Shown here: in pieces, positions 16,699 through 25,586 of the stretch | Position numbering within the stretch: the stretch's first letter is position 1 | Layout: every line of letters begins with the position of its first letter | Assembly (NCBI GenBank): GCA_031556405.1 | Contig: JAVBTC010000118.1 | Span: forward strand, 1-64,000 | From: WQZF01 sp031556405 | Lineage (GTDB): Bacteria; Pseudomonadota; Gammaproteobacteria; Burkholderiales; Rhodocyclaceae | Reading direction: 5' to 3' | DNA: 64,000 nt | The notes under the pieces: generated by a model | Database searches by the model: none | Told to the model about the DNA's origin: nothing | What the model saw: the letters and a program-made list of their open reading frames with translations, nothing else | Made by a program: the position numbers and the translations under genes

Positions 16699-17161
16699 GG
16701 ATACGGAAGCCGATGCGGGGGTCGATATGGAAATCGGCAATATGCCCTGTGGAAGCCCGCTTCGAGCGGCGATCCAGGCGCAGCAATTCGCGATCGCGCG
16801 TTACCAGATAAGAAGCATTGCAGTGCCGCGCCAGTTCGAGGAATTTCTGATCGTCCAGGTCGCGGCAACGCGGTAGCGGCACCGTCGTGTTACCGACCCT
16901 TTCCTTTGATTCTTTTTCCACGGAGCCTTCCGGCATGGCCAGCGCGCGGTATGCGGCCAGTGCCGCTTCCGGAGCTTTCGTGTTTTTCTTTCCCGATGTG
17001 AATTCCGGATACGCCAGTACCCGTTCCAGCTCGGACAGCGTTGCTTCATTGACGAAGCAAAGACATTTGCCCGTCGCCAGCGCGAACGACAATTCCGCCA
17101 GCGCCGGGTCGCGCCAGTAGAAAAGGTCCAGCACCACGTTGGTGTCGAGTACGAGCCGCAT
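16637..17161 (-). CDS. PIN-domain protein, putative RNase/VapC-like toxin
   Basis: A 174-residue PIN domain of the stand-alone (COG1569/PIN_3) type. The N-terminal MRLVLDTNVVLDLFYW carries the first acidic residue, ATLSELERVLAYPEF the second, and CRDLDDQKFLELARHCNASYLVTRDRELL the later acidic cluster that binds metal. No antitoxin-like gene lies beside it: upstream is the divergent dusC start (42 bases away) and downstream nirE. It is inserted between nirE and nirF together with dusC. Activity is plausible since all acidic positions are visible, but the target RNA is unknown. It is tail-to-tail and overlapping with nirE. Confidence 0.8.
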   Translation of the reverse strand: MRLVLDTNVVLDLFYWRDPALAELSFALATGKCLCFVNEATLSELERVLAYPEFTSGKKNTKAPEAALAAYRALAMPEGSVEKESKERVGNTTVPLPRCRDLDDQKFLELARHCNASYLVTRDRELLRLDRRSKRASTGHIADFHIDPRIGFRILTPTALLPLLSPPADWRTVG

Positions 17162-17202
17162 GGTGCGCTATTCTAGCGGCCGTTTTCGAAAGCGGAATTT
17201 TC

Positions 17203-18234
17203 ATGCCCCCTCTTGTTTCTCCCGTTTCTCTTTCTCCGCCGCCTGTCGGCAGGTTGCTGCTGGCGCCGATGGAAGGGCTGGCCGACGACGTGCTGCGCGA
17301 GATTCTGACCGATATCGGCGGCTACGATCTCGCGGTGACCGAGTTCGTGCGGGTAACGAATACATGCCTGCCGCCGCGTACGTTTCAGCGCATCAGCCCG
17401 GAGTTGAAAAACGGCGGCCGGACGCGGGCGGGAACTCCGGTATGGGTGCAGCTACTCGGCGGCGAGCCGGAAATCGTGGCGCGAAATGCCGCTGCGCTGG
17501 CGCGTCTCGAACCGCCGGGAATCGATCTCAACTTCGGCTGCCCGGCACCGGCGGTCAATCGTCACCGCGGCGGCGCGGCGCTTCTGGATGAGCCGGAATT
17601 GCTCCTGTGCATCGCCCGCGCGGTACGCACCGCGGTGCCGCCGGCGATTCCGGTCGGCGCCAAGATGCGCCTGGGAATCGTCGATACCTCCCGCGCGCTC
17701 GATTGCGCGCGGGCGCTGGATGAAGGCGGAATTCAAAGTCTTGTCGTCCACGCCCGAACGAAAATCGAGATGTACCGCCCGCCGGCGCACTGGGAATGGA
17801 TCGCGCGCATCCGCGCCGAAGTGCGCACGCCGGTCGTCGCCAACGGTGAAGTCTGGAACGCCGGGGATTATCACCGCTGCCGCGCGGTCAGCGGTGCCGC
17901 CGATGTGATGCTCGGGCGCGGCGCCGTCGCCGATCCCTTCCTGGTACGCCGGCTGCGTCAGGGTGGAGTTCCCGACCGCGTTGCCGAATGGGAAGCGTTG
18001 CGCCCGCATCTGGCGCGGTTCTGGGTTCTGGTCCGCGCCAAGGTCGAACCGCGCCACGCGCCGGGACGGCTCAAGCTGTGGCTGGGCCTGCTGCGCCGCA
18101 ATTATCCGGCGGCCGAGGCGCTATATGCCGCGATCCGCCCCTTGCGGCATTGCGACGAAGTCGAGCGGACGCTGGCGCAGAACGGAATCCCTGTCCCGAT
18201 GTCCGATTCTCTTTCGAATTCCACTATTGGATAA
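17203..18234 (+). CDS. dusC: tRNA-dihydrouridine synthase, DusC type
   Basis: A 343-residue FMN enzyme that reduces a uridine of tRNA. It shows LLLAPMEGLADDVLREIL at the FMN-binding start and the catalytic Cys in NFGCPAPAVNRHRGGAALL. VGAKMRLGI, VVHARTKIEMYRPPAHWEWI, VVANGEVW and DVMLGRGAVADPFL follow. The EGLADDVLR start and ARTKIEMYRPPA stretch point to DusC rather than DusA or DusB. It has no known link to denitrification but sits inside the nir region on the same strand as nirE and nirF. Confidence 0.92.
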   Translation: MPPLVSPVSLSPPPVGRLLLAPMEGLADDVLREILTDIGGYDLAVTEFVRVTNTCLPPRTFQRISPELKNGGRTRAGTPVWVQLLGGEPEIVARNAAALARLEPPGIDLNFGCPAPAVNRHRGGAALLDEPELLLCIARAVRTAVPPAIPVGAKMRLGIVDTSRALDCARALDEGGIQSLVVHARTKIEMYRPPAHWEWIARIRAEVRTPVVANGEVWNAGDYHRCRAVSGAADVMLGRGAVADPFLVRRLRQGGVPDRVAEWEALRPHLARFWVLVRAKVEPRHAPGRLKLWLGLLRRNYPAAEALYAAIRPLRHCDEVERTLAQNGIPVPMSDSLSNSTIG

Positions 18235-18294
18235 AATTTGATTTATTTGCTGTAGCTGCTTTCAATGTGGAATTATTTTTAAAAAGAAAACCGG
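18235..18294. repeat. AT-rich intergenic island, family copy 3 (short)
   Basis: This AT-rich block directly after the dusC stop contains TTGCTGTAGCTGC and then AATGTGGAATTATTTTT, with an AAACCGGGC right edge. It resembles the TGTAGC core and GTGGAATTT end of the other copies. The rest of the 190-base gap to nirF shows no clear promoter motif. Confidence 0.4.
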
Positions 18295-18424
18295 GCAGAA
18301 CATGTGGATTCCATATGTCCTGTTTTTTGCCGCCGTTTTCTCTAAGCTTGAGACAAAGTGCGGCGAAAGCACGGCGTGGAAAATGTTACAGTTTCCGATG
18401 ACGTTCATTTTTTCTGGATTTGCG

Positions 18425-19588
18425 ATGCGTACGTTATTTCTTCTCGTTCTGCTTTCTTTCCTCACCGCCTGTTCCACGCCGCAACTGCGCGGCACCGGCG
18501 ATCTCGGGGTGGTCATCGAACGCGGCAGCGGCGGCCTTTCCCTGGTCGATACCAGCACCCGCGCGCCGTATGCCCAGATCGGCGGCCTCGGCGATCTTTC
18601 GCATGCTTCGGCCGTTTATACGCGCGACGGACGCTATGTATTCATCTTCGGCCGCGATGGCGCGATTTCCAAGGTCGACCTGCTCACCGCCACTGTGGTC
18701 AAGCGCGTGGTGCAGTCCGGCAACGCCATCGGCGGTTCGATCTCGCAGGACGGGAAAATCGTCGTCGCGCAGAATTACACGCCCGGCGGCATCAAGGCGT
18801 TCGATGCGGAAACGCTCGAATTGCTCTCCGAGGTTCCCGCCGAGTACGCGCCGGGGAAATTCTCCAAGGTCGTCGGGCTGGCCGACATTCCGGGGCAGCG
18901 CTTTGCCTACGCCCTCTTCGACGGTGGCGAGATCTGGGTCACCGATTTTTCCGATCCGAAAGCTCCGAAAACGCAGCGCTTCCCTGCCGGCAACCAGCCC
19001 TATGACGGCATGGTGACTCCGGACGGACGTTATTTCCTTGCCGGACTTTATGGCGAAGACGGCATTGCGCTGCTCGACCTGTGGCAGCCGGAAAAAGGCT
19101 CGCGCAAGATTCTTTCCGGTTACGGACGCGGCGAGGAAAAACTGCCGGTCTACAAGATGCCGCACCTGCGCGGCTGGACAGTGGCCGGAGGCCGCGCCTA
19201 TCTGCCCGCGATCGGACGGCACGAGGTGCTGGTGGTCGACACCGACACCTGGAAGGAAGTGGGCCGGATTCCGGTCAAGGGGCAGCCGGTCTTCGTCATG
19301 GCGCGTCCGGACGGACGGCAGATCTGGGTCAATTTCGCGTTCCCCGACTATTCCGAGATCCAGGTCATCGATACGCTGACCAATCGGGTGGTCCAGAACC
19401 TGAGTCCGGGCAAGGCGATCCTGCACATGGAATTCACGCCACGCGGCGAGACCGTCTGGCTCTCGGCGCGTGACAGCAACAAGGTCGTCATCTACGACAC
19501 GCAGAGTTTCGCCAGGGTCGGCGAGTTTCCGGTGCCGGCGCCGTCAGGAATCTTTTTCACCAGCCGCGCGGCGCGTATTGGGCTGTAA
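18425..19588 (+). CDS. nirF: Heme d1 biosynthesis protein NirF
   Basis: A 387-residue protein with a lipoprotein signal (LLSFLTAC-STP), so it is probably anchored on the periplasmic side. NirF is required for the last steps of heme d1 formation and is related in fold to the d1 domain of NirS. The propeller-like repeats are visible as GRYVFIFGRDGAISKVDLLT, GNAIGGSISQDGKIVVAQNY, PYDGMVTPDGRYFLAGLY and HMEFTPRGETVWLSARDSN. The ATG at 18425 was chosen because the lipobox then sits at residue 16. The nirDL, nirG and nirH genes follow on the same strand. Confidence 0.92.
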   Translation: MRTLFLLVLLSFLTACSTPQLRGTGDLGVVIERGSGGLSLVDTSTRAPYAQIGGLGDLSHASAVYTRDGRYVFIFGRDGAISKVDLLTATVVKRVVQSGNAIGGSISQDGKIVVAQNYTPGGIKAFDAETLELLSEVPAEYAPGKFSKVVGLADIPGQRFAYALFDGGEIWVTDFSDPKAPKTQRFPAGNQPYDGMVTPDGRYFLAGLYGEDGIALLDLWQPEKGSRKILSGYGRGEEKLPVYKMPHLRGWTVAGGRAYLPAIGRHEVLVVDTDTWKEVGRIPVKGQPVFVMARPDGRQIWVNFAFPDYSEIQVIDTLTNRVVQNLSPGKAILHMEFTPRGETVWLSARDSNKVVIYDTQSFARVGEFPVPAPSGIFFTSRAARIGL

Positions 19589-19682
19589 TCGGACTGTAAG
19601 GGCTGTAGCGGGGGCAGCGGTTTCGTATCGTTTCCCCTGCCATGAGGGAAAGTTGTAGTTTGCAAGAGAAAGGAAGTGGTTG

Positions 19683-20726
19683 ATGACGGCAGCGCATACT
19701 CTGGAACCGATCGAATTCCGGCTGCTGAACGATTTCCAGCGCGATTTCCCGCTCTGCCCGGCGCCGTTTGCCGAGCTGGCCGCCAAACTTGGCGTTGCCG
19801 AGCAGGCCGTCATCGATGGGCTGGAAGCGTTGCGCAGGAGCGGCAAGATTTCGCGTGTCGGCGCCGTCTTCGCGCCAAAGCGTATCGGCGTCTCGACATT
19901 GGCCGCGATGGCGGTTCCGCCGGAAAAATTGTGTGTCGTCGCCGAAGCGGTCAACCGCTTTCCCGAGGTCAATCACAATTACGAACGCGAGCATCGCTAC
20001 AACCTCTGGTTCGTCGCCACCGCCGGTTCGCAGGCGCGTTTGCAGGCGGCCATCGCCGCCATAGAGAAAAGCTCCGGCTATTCTGTCCTGCAATTGCCGT
20101 TGCAGCGCGAATTCCATATCGATCTGGGTTTCGATCTCGCTGCGGATAAAGGTGGCGGGCAGAGTGACGGGCAAAGCGAGGGGCGAAGTGGCGGACGCCG
20201 GGAAAAAGCACCAGTTGCCGCGAGTTCCGCCGAAACCTTTCCATCGACGCGGCCACTGGAAGAACTGGAACGGCGGCTGATCATGGCGTTGCAGGAAGGA
20301 CTGCCGCTGTTCATGCGTCCGTTCGCCGTGCTCGCCGAGCGCGTCGGCTGCGAGGAGCTCGAAGTGCTCGCGCGCATCCGGCGCTGGTGTGAAGAAGGCG
20401 TCATCAAGCGTTTCGGCGTCGTCGTCCGGCATCGCGAGCTGGGGTATACCGCCAATGCGATGCTGGTGCAGGACATTCCCGACGCCGAAGTCGAGGCCGT
20501 CGGCCAGCGGCTGGCGCGGGAACCTGAAATCACGCTGTGTTATCTGCGTCCGCGCGTGCCGCCGCAATGGGGCTACAACCTCTTCTGCATGATTCACGGC
20601 CAGGACCGCGAGGAAGTGCTCGCCGCGATTGCCGCGCTGCGCGAAAAACTGGGGCTGACCGGCTTTGCGCACGAGGTTCTGTTTTCACGCTCCTGTTTCA
20701 AGCAGAACGGAGCGCGTTATGCCTGA
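19683..20726 (+). CDS. nirDL: Fused NirD-NirL siroheme decarboxylase subunit pair
   Basis: A 347-residue fusion of two AsnC/Lrp-like modules. The first (about 1-150, FRLLNDFQRDFPLCPAPFAEL and REHRYNLWFVATA) looks like NirD. The second (about 200-345, RRLIMALQEGLPLFMRPFAVLA and PPQWGYNLFCMIHG) looks like NirL. They are joined by a low-complexity Gly/Ser/Gln-rich linker (about 160-195). NirDLGH proteins decarboxylate siroheme to 12,18-didecarboxysiroheme in heme d1 synthesis. Fused nirDL is known in some denitrifiers. AGGAAG precedes the ATG at 19683, and the stop overlaps the nirG start by 8 bases. Confidence 0.88.
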   Translation: MTAAHTLEPIEFRLLNDFQRDFPLCPAPFAELAAKLGVAEQAVIDGLEALRRSGKISRVGAVFAPKRIGVSTLAAMAVPPEKLCVVAEAVNRFPEVNHNYEREHRYNLWFVATAGSQARLQAAIAAIEKSSGYSVLQLPLQREFHIDLGFDLAADKGGGQSDGQSEGRSGGRREKAPVAASSAETFPSTRPLEELERRLIMALQEGLPLFMRPFAVLAERVGCEELEVLARIRRWCEEGVIKRFGVVVRHRELGYTANAMLVQDIPDAEVEAVGQRLAREPEITLCYLRPRVPPQWGYNLFCMIHGQDREEVLAAIAALREKLGLTGFAHEVLFSRSCFKQNGARYA

Positions 20727-21318
20727 CGTGACCAAGGCGTCCCACACTTCCGCTGCCGTTCCCGCTTCTGTTCCCGATTCCGCTCCGGCGCCGCGAATGC
20801 CGCGCGGCGCGCCGAAGGGACTGCCGACCCTGCGCACCGAACCCGAACTGCTCGATCCGGTCGACCGCAAAATCATTGCCGAACTGCAGGGCGGATTTCC
20901 GCTCTGCGAACGCCCCTATGCCGCCGCCGCCGCCAGACTCGGTCTGGGAGTGGTTGACGACGATGGCGAGGAAGAACTGCTGCTGCGCCTTTCCGCACTG
21001 CTCGACGCCGGCATCCTGACGCGGTTCGGCCCGATGTTCCAGATCGAGCGTATCGGCGGTTCCTTCGTCCTCGCGGCGATGCGCGTTCCCGGGAAATGCT
21101 GGGAAGAGGTCGTCGCCAGGGTCAATGCGCTCTCCGAAGTGGCGCATAACTACCGGCGCGAGCACGAATTCAATCTCTGGTTCGTGCTCGCCACCGAAAC
21201 TCCGCAGGGCATCGACGCCGCCATCGCGCGGATCGAAGCCGAAACCGGCCTGCCGGTCTATCCTTTTCCCAAGGAAAGGGAATATTTCGTCGAAATGAAA
21301 CTGAAAGCTCGTTTGTGA
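20719..21318 (+). CDS. nirG: Siroheme decarboxylase subunit NirG
   Basis: A 199-residue AsnC/Lrp-like protein. After a 45-residue low-complexity N-terminus rich in Ala, Pro, Ser and Val, the family core begins at LLDPVDRKIIAELQGGFPLCERPYAAAAARLG. It continues with ILTRFGPMFQIERIGGSFVLAAM and VAHNYRREHEFNLWFVLATE. The GPMFQIERIGG stretch is typical of NirG rather than NirH. The start ATG overlaps the stop of nirDL (ATGCCTGA), which points to coupled translation. Confidence 0.85.
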   Translation: MPDVTKASHTSAAVPASVPDSAPAPRMPRGAPKGLPTLRTEPELLDPVDRKIIAELQGGFPLCERPYAAAAARLGLGVVDDDGEEELLLRLSALLDAGILTRFGPMFQIERIGGSFVLAAMRVPGKCWEEVVARVNALSEVAHNYRREHEFNLWFVLATETPQGIDAAIARIEAETGLPVYPFPKEREYFVEMKLKARL

Positions 21319-21327
21319 GCGGCGATC

Positions 21328-21837
21328 GTGAGCAATGAAATGAGCAGTGAAAATTCCGCGGCATTCGATGCTGTCGACCGCCGCCTGATGCTTGCCACCC
21401 AGGCCGGGCTGCCGCTCGTGCCGCGCCCTTACGACGAACTGGCGCGGACGCTCGGCATCGGTGCCGACGAAGTCATCGCGCGCCTGCAACGCATGCTCGA
21501 CAGCGGGCGCATCCGCCGCATCGGCGCGGTGCCGAACCATTACGCCATCGGCTACAAAGCCAACGGCATGAGCGTCTGGGACGTGGACGATGCCGTCGTC
21601 GACGCTTTCGGCGAGCGGGTCGGCGCGCTCGAATTCGTCACCCATTGCTATCGCCGTCCGCGCAAGCGTCCCGAGTGGCCGTACAACCTCTTCGCAATGG
21701 TGCACGGTGCCACGCGCGAGGAAGTGCGCGAGAAAGTGGAAGTCATCGCCACGCTGCTCGGTAACGCATGCCGTGCACGCGATATTCTTTTTTCCACCGC
21801 GATTCTGAAGAAAACCGGGCTGCGTCTTTCGGGGTGA
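21328..21837 (+). CDS. nirH: Siroheme decarboxylase subunit NirH
   Basis: A 169-residue AsnC/Lrp-like protein that begins nine bases after nirG. GTG (21328) and an in-frame ATG (21340) are both possible starts. Core motifs are DRRLMLATQAGLPLVPRPYDELA, the helix-turn-helix-like GADEVIARLQRMLDSGRIRRIGAVPNHY, and RPEWPYNLFAMVHG-like text near 105-120. It completes the NirDLGH set. No nirJ follows; the next 400 bases are repeats. Confidence 0.87.
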   Translation: MSNEMSSENSAAFDAVDRRLMLATQAGLPLVPRPYDELARTLGIGADEVIARLQRMLDSGRIRRIGAVPNHYAIGYKANGMSVWDVDDAVVDAFGERVGALEFVTHCYRRPRKRPEWPYNLFAMVHGATREEVREKVEVIATLLGNACRARDILFSTAILKKTGLRLSG

Positions 21838-21852
21838 AGACGGGAAAAGAAA

Positions 21853-21946
21853 GCAGAATTCTCTAAATTTGGTTGAATAGTATTTCATACATGTAGCGAT
21901 ATACATGTATAAATTATTATACTTAATTTGAATTTCCGATGCTTTT
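21853..21946. repeat. AT-rich intergenic island, family copy 4
   Basis: Starts GAATTCTCTAAATTT and continues through CATACATGTAGCGATATACATGTATAAATTATT to end in TTTGAATTT. It aligns closely with the copy at 29512-29600, which shares the GAATTC-TAAATTT start, the ACATGTAT-AATTATT middle and a GAATTT end. It is part of the 412-base gene-free stretch after nirH. Confidence 0.55.
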
Positions 21947-21994
21947 TTATATACCGCTAGCCGGATTCCGGTCGCGGTGGCGCATTTTCCGTCC

Positions 21995-22116
21995 CCTGGA
22001 TTCCCGCCTGCGCGGGAATGACGGAGCGTGGTAAATGCGTTCCAACCGTTTGAACGGTCGGCGGTCGGCACGCCCGGCACGTCCCCCCGCCAGTCCCGCG
22101 CAGGCGGGAATCCAGG
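21995..22116. repeat. Inverted pair of REP-like palindromes
   Basis: CTGGATTCCCGCCTGCGCGGGAATGACGG (in two parts: CTGGATTCCCGCC and TGCGCGGGAATGACGG) starts at 21996. Its reverse complement (CCCGCGCAGGCGGGAATCCAGG) lies at 22095-22116. Each unit is itself a GCGCGGG/CCCGC hairpin. The same unit occurs at 37380, 37533 and 63962. The sequence between the pair has no gene. Confidence 0.8.
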
Positions 22117-22249
22117 GGCATTCCGCCGGCGTTTGATCTTTTCGGAAAGCGGCGGAAAATCCGCCATTCCCGGAATTGGCGATAAAATGTGCCGCTTTGC
22201 CGCGTCGAAGCGCGCGGTGTTTCATCTCACCTCGCCACGGAGAATCGCA

Positions 22250-22579
22250 ATGGATAAATGGATCACACGCATTTGCGCCGCGCTATGTGCCGGCGGCGGA
22301 CTCGGCCTGTTCTGGGTTGCCGGCGTGATTCTGGCGCTCCTTCAGCAACAGCATTCATCCCCGCAGCCGCCCGTTCCGTTCTCCGGCAAGGAATACCAGA
22401 TCCTCGCCGTCGCGCTCCTCGCCGGAGCGGCCGTCGCCTGGGGCTCGCTGCATCTTCTGGCGCTGGCCGACAAGCAAGACAGCCCGCGCCTCTATCGCGC
22501 CGTCCGGCTTTGTTATTTCATTCTCATCGCTGCCGCGATCGCGTTCGGCGTCTCCTGGGCGACCGGGCGGTTTTTCTGA
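22250..22579 (+). CDS. Small membrane protein, unrecognised
   Basis: A 109-residue protein with three hydrophobic segments (about 8-32, 49-70 and 82-104): an N-terminal anchor followed by a hairpin. Polar loops carry QQQHSSPQPPVPFSGKEY and ADKQDSPRLYRAVR. CACGGAGAATCGCA precedes the ATG as a weak ribosome site. It is isolated, between the repeat pair and an opposed exported-protein gene. I do not recognise the family. Confidence 0.6.
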   Translation: MDKWITRICAALCAGGGLGLFWVAGVILALLQQQHSSPQPPVPFSGKEYQILAVALLAGAAVAWGSLHLLALADKQDSPRLYRAVRLCYFILIAAAIAFGVSWATGRFF

Positions 22580-22703
22580 TCCGTGTGGAATGACTTTGGG
22601 GAATTGGTTGGGGCTGGAGCCGCAGCCATGACCATTGCATCGACTTTGGCGACCTTGGCCTGAACGCGGCGATTCGGGTCGAAACGGTTTGGAAGGCGGC
22701 TTT

Positions 22704-23096
22704 TTACTTTTTGTGTGACGGGGCGCGAAAATCCATCACCCAGTCGCTGCCGCGGGCATCGTCATTTTTGATGCTGTAGCGGTAGGTTCCCGGGGCACCG
22801 GAATAAGTAATGTAGCCGGTGTCGACGGTTTCCCAGGTGCCTCCGGGCGTGAGCCGCTCCAGTTGCAATCGCAGGCGTACCCTGGAAAGCGATTTGAGAT
22901 TCCCGCTGAAAGAACCGTTACAGGCAATGGTAAATGGGGCCATCACGGCGCTTGTCGAAGCTGCGGGCGCGTGTCCGTGCAGTGTCGATGAAATATAGTG
23001 AACACACGGCTGCTGTGCTTCCGCCGGATACGCGGAAAATAAAAATACGAGAACTACGAACGCCGGAAGTCTGAATTTCGAGGGTGCCGTTCTCAT
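22704..23096 (-). CDS. Small secreted protein, unrecognised
   Basis: A 130-residue protein with a clear signal peptide (FVVLVFLFSAYPAEA-QQ). The mature part of about 100 residues has two cysteines (in QPCVHY and IACNGS) that could form a disulfide. Its beta-rich pattern (LSRVRLRLQLERLTPGGTWETVDTGYITYSG) ends at DWVMDFRAPSHKK. It lies 157 bases downstream of, and on the same strand as, the decarboxylase gene. I do not recognise the family. Confidence 0.6.
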   Translation of the reverse strand: MRTAPSKFRLPAFVVLVFLFSAYPAEAQQPCVHYISSTLHGHAPAASTSAVMAPFTIACNGSFSGNLKSLSRVRLRLQLERLTPGGTWETVDTGYITYSGAPGTYRYSIKNDDARGSDWVMDFRAPSHKK

Positions 23097-23253
23097 CGAT
23101 TCTTCCCTGGTTCACGGTTTCGAAAACAAAGCGCGCTGCCTGTCGCCCATACGGTCCCGGCGGCATCCGGCCATTCACATGGGAGATCGCCCGTTTCCGG
23201 TAGTCGGTCGGCGTCGATGAACGTTCCCGACGTGGGAAAACCACGGGAAAAAA

Positions 23254-25497
23254 TCAACGCACGCAGTCGACGTAATACGCGCCGCCGGCGTCCTTCACCA
23301 GTCCGTGAATGTCTGTCTCGAATCCCGGGAAAACGGCATTGAAATCGCGCGCGAAACGCAGATAGCGGACGATCACCGCGTTGAAGCATTCGCCCGGAAT
23401 CAAGAGCGGAATCCCCGGCGGATACGGCGTCAGCAGGACGCTGGTGATCCGGCCTTCGAGCGCGTCGATCGGCACGCGCTCGATCTCGCGGTGAGCCATC
23501 CTCGCGAATGCGTCCGACGGGCGCATGGCCGGCACCATGTCGGAGAGATACATCTCGGTCGTCAGCCGCGCCACGTCGTTGGCTTTGTAGACGTCGTGGA
23601 TCTGCCGGCAGAGATCCCTCAGGCCGATGCGTTCGTAATGCGGGTGCTTCTGGCAGAACTCGGGCAGCACTTTCCACAGCGGCTGGTTGCGGTCGTAATC
23701 GTCCTTGAACTGCTGCAGTTCCGTCACCAGCGTGTTCCAGCGGCCCTTGGTGATGCCGATGGTGAACATGATGAAGAAAGAGTAGAGGCCGGTCTTCTCG
23801 ACGATGATGCCGTGTTCGGCGAGGTACTTGGTGACGATCGCCGCCGGGATGCCCCATTCGGAGAAATCGCCGTCCACATCCAGCCCCGGCGTGATCACGG
23901 TGGCCTTGATCGGGTCGAGCAGGTTGAAGCCGTCCGACAGCTTGCCGAAGCCGTGCCAGCGGTCGCCGGGCTTGAGCATCCAGCTTGCGCGTTCCTCGAT
24001 GCCTTCCTCGGAAAGATCGTTCGGCCCCCAGACCTTGAACCACCAGTCGCCCGCGCCCCATTCCTCGGCGACCTTGCGCATCGCGCGGCGGAAGTCGAGC
24101 GCCTCGGCGATCGATTCCTCCACCAGCGCCTTGCCGCCGGGCGCTTCCATCCTCGCGGCGGCGACGTCGCAGGAAGCGATGATCGCGTACTGCGGCGAGG
24201 TCGAGGTGTGCATCAGGTAGGCTTCGTTGAACACGTCGCGGTCGAGCTCGCGCTCCTGCGAGTTCTGCACCAGGATCTGCGAGGCCTGGCTCAGGCCGGC
24301 GAGCAGCTTGTGCGTCGATTGCGTCGAGAACACCATCGACTGCTTGCAGCGCGGCCGGTCGGCGCCGATGGCGTGGTAGTCGCCGTAGAAATCGTGGAAC
24401 GCCGCGTGCGGCAGCCATGCCTCGTCGAAGTGCAGCGTGTCGATCTTGCCGTCGAGCATTTCCTTGATTTCCTCGACGTTGTAGGAAATTCCATCGTAGG
24501 TCGATTGCGTGATCGTCAGCACGCGCGGCTGGATTTCATCGCCGTTGGCACCTTTCGGCGCGAACGGATGGGCGGCGATTTTCTTGCGGATATTCTCCCA
24601 GGCGAATTCTTCCTTCGGGATCGGTCCGATGATGCCGTAATTGTTGCGCGTCGGCATCAGGAATACCGGAAGCGCGCCGGTCATGATGATCGAGTGAAGG
24701 ATCGACTTGTGGCAATTGCGGTCGACGACGACGATATCGCCCGGCGCCACGGTCGAATGCCAGACGATCTTGTTCGACGTCGACGTGCCGTTGGTGACGA
24801 AATAGAGGTGGTCGCAATTGAAAATGCGCGCCGCGTTGCGCTCCGAGGCGGCGACCGGGCCGGTATGGTCGAGCAGTTGCCCGAGTTCCTCGACCGCGTT
24901 GCAGACGTCGGCGCGCAGCATGTTTTCGCCGAAGAACTGGTGGAACATCCGTCCCACCGGCGACTTCAGGAACGCGACGCCGCCGGAGTGCCCGGGGCAG
25001 TGCCACGAATACGAACTGTCGGCGGCGTAATGCGTCAGCGCGCGGAAAAACGGCGGCGGCAGCGTGTCGAGATACGCCCGCGCCTCGCGCGCGACGTAGC
25101 GGGCGATGAATTCCGGCGTGTCCTCGAACATGTGGATGAAGCCGTGCAACTCGCGCAGCACGTCGTTCGGAATGTGGCGCGAGGTGCGCGTCTCGCCGTG
25201 CAGGAAAATCGGGACGTCGGTATTGCGGCTGCGGATGCCGGTAACGAAGGCGCGCAATTCGGCGATGGTTTCCTCCGCCTCGTTGACCAGTTCCTCGTCG
25301 TCGACCGAGAGGATGAAACACGAGGCGCGCGATTGTTGCTGCGCGAACAACGAGAGGTCGCCGTAGCTGGTGACGCCGAGCACTTCCATGCCCTCCGTTT
25401 CGAGCGCCGTGGTCAGCGCCCGGATACCCAGCCCGGAAGCGTTCTCGGAGCGGAAATCTTCGTCGATGATGATGATGGGGAAATGAAAGCGCATCAC
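23254..25497 (-). CDS. Arg/Lys/Orn decarboxylase, PLP-dependent fold-type I (large biodegradative class)
   Basis: A 747-residue enzyme, the usual length of the AdiA/CadA/SpeF class. The N-terminal response-regulator-like wing domain (about 1-130) is followed by the PLP domain with SSYSWHCPGHSGGVAFLKSP, FVTNGTSTSNKIV, HFDEAWLPHAAFHDFYGDY and the PLP-Lys motif STHKLLAGLSQASQI. A C-terminal domain ends in LTPYPPGIPLLIPGE. The amino acid substrate cannot be settled by eye. Such enzymes serve acid resistance or polyamine synthesis. No antiporter gene adjoins it, which speaks against a cadBA- or adiAC-type operon. Confidence 0.9.
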   Translation of the reverse strand: MMRFHFPIIIIDEDFRSENASGLGIRALTTALETEGMEVLGVTSYGDLSLFAQQQSRASCFILSVDDEELVNEAEETIAELRAFVTGIRSRNTDVPIFLHGETRTSRHIPNDVLRELHGFIHMFEDTPEFIARYVAREARAYLDTLPPPFFRALTHYAADSSYSWHCPGHSGGVAFLKSPVGRMFHQFFGENMLRADVCNAVEELGQLLDHTGPVAASERNAARIFNCDHLYFVTNGTSTSNKIVWHSTVAPGDIVVVDRNCHKSILHSIIMTGALPVFLMPTRNNYGIIGPIPKEEFAWENIRKKIAAHPFAPKGANGDEIQPRVLTITQSTYDGISYNVEEIKEMLDGKIDTLHFDEAWLPHAAFHDFYGDYHAIGADRPRCKQSMVFSTQSTHKLLAGLSQASQILVQNSQERELDRDVFNEAYLMHTSTSPQYAIIASCDVAAARMEAPGGKALVEESIAEALDFRRAMRKVAEEWGAGDWWFKVWGPNDLSEEGIEERASWMLKPGDRWHGFGKLSDGFNLLDPIKATVITPGLDVDGDFSEWGIPAAIVTKYLAEHGIIVEKTGLYSFFIMFTIGITKGRWNTLVTELQQFKDDYDRNQPLWKVLPEFCQKHPHYERIGLRDLCRQIHDVYKANDVARLTTEMYLSDMVPAMRPSDAFARMAHREIERVPIDALEGRITSVLLTPYPPGIPLLIPGECFNAVIVRYLRFARDFNAVFPGFETDIHGLVKDAGGAYYVDCVR

Positions 25498-25586
25498 GGT
25501 TCCTTCAAATGGTGCAAGGTGGGGTTCAGATCACGAGGTGACCGGAGTGTTTGGAGTGCATTTCTCCGTACCATGTTTCGCGGAAA

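Noticed and set aside
16637..17161. A VapBC toxin-antitoxin pair
   Set aside because: The PIN domain is clear, but no antitoxin gene is adjacent on either side.
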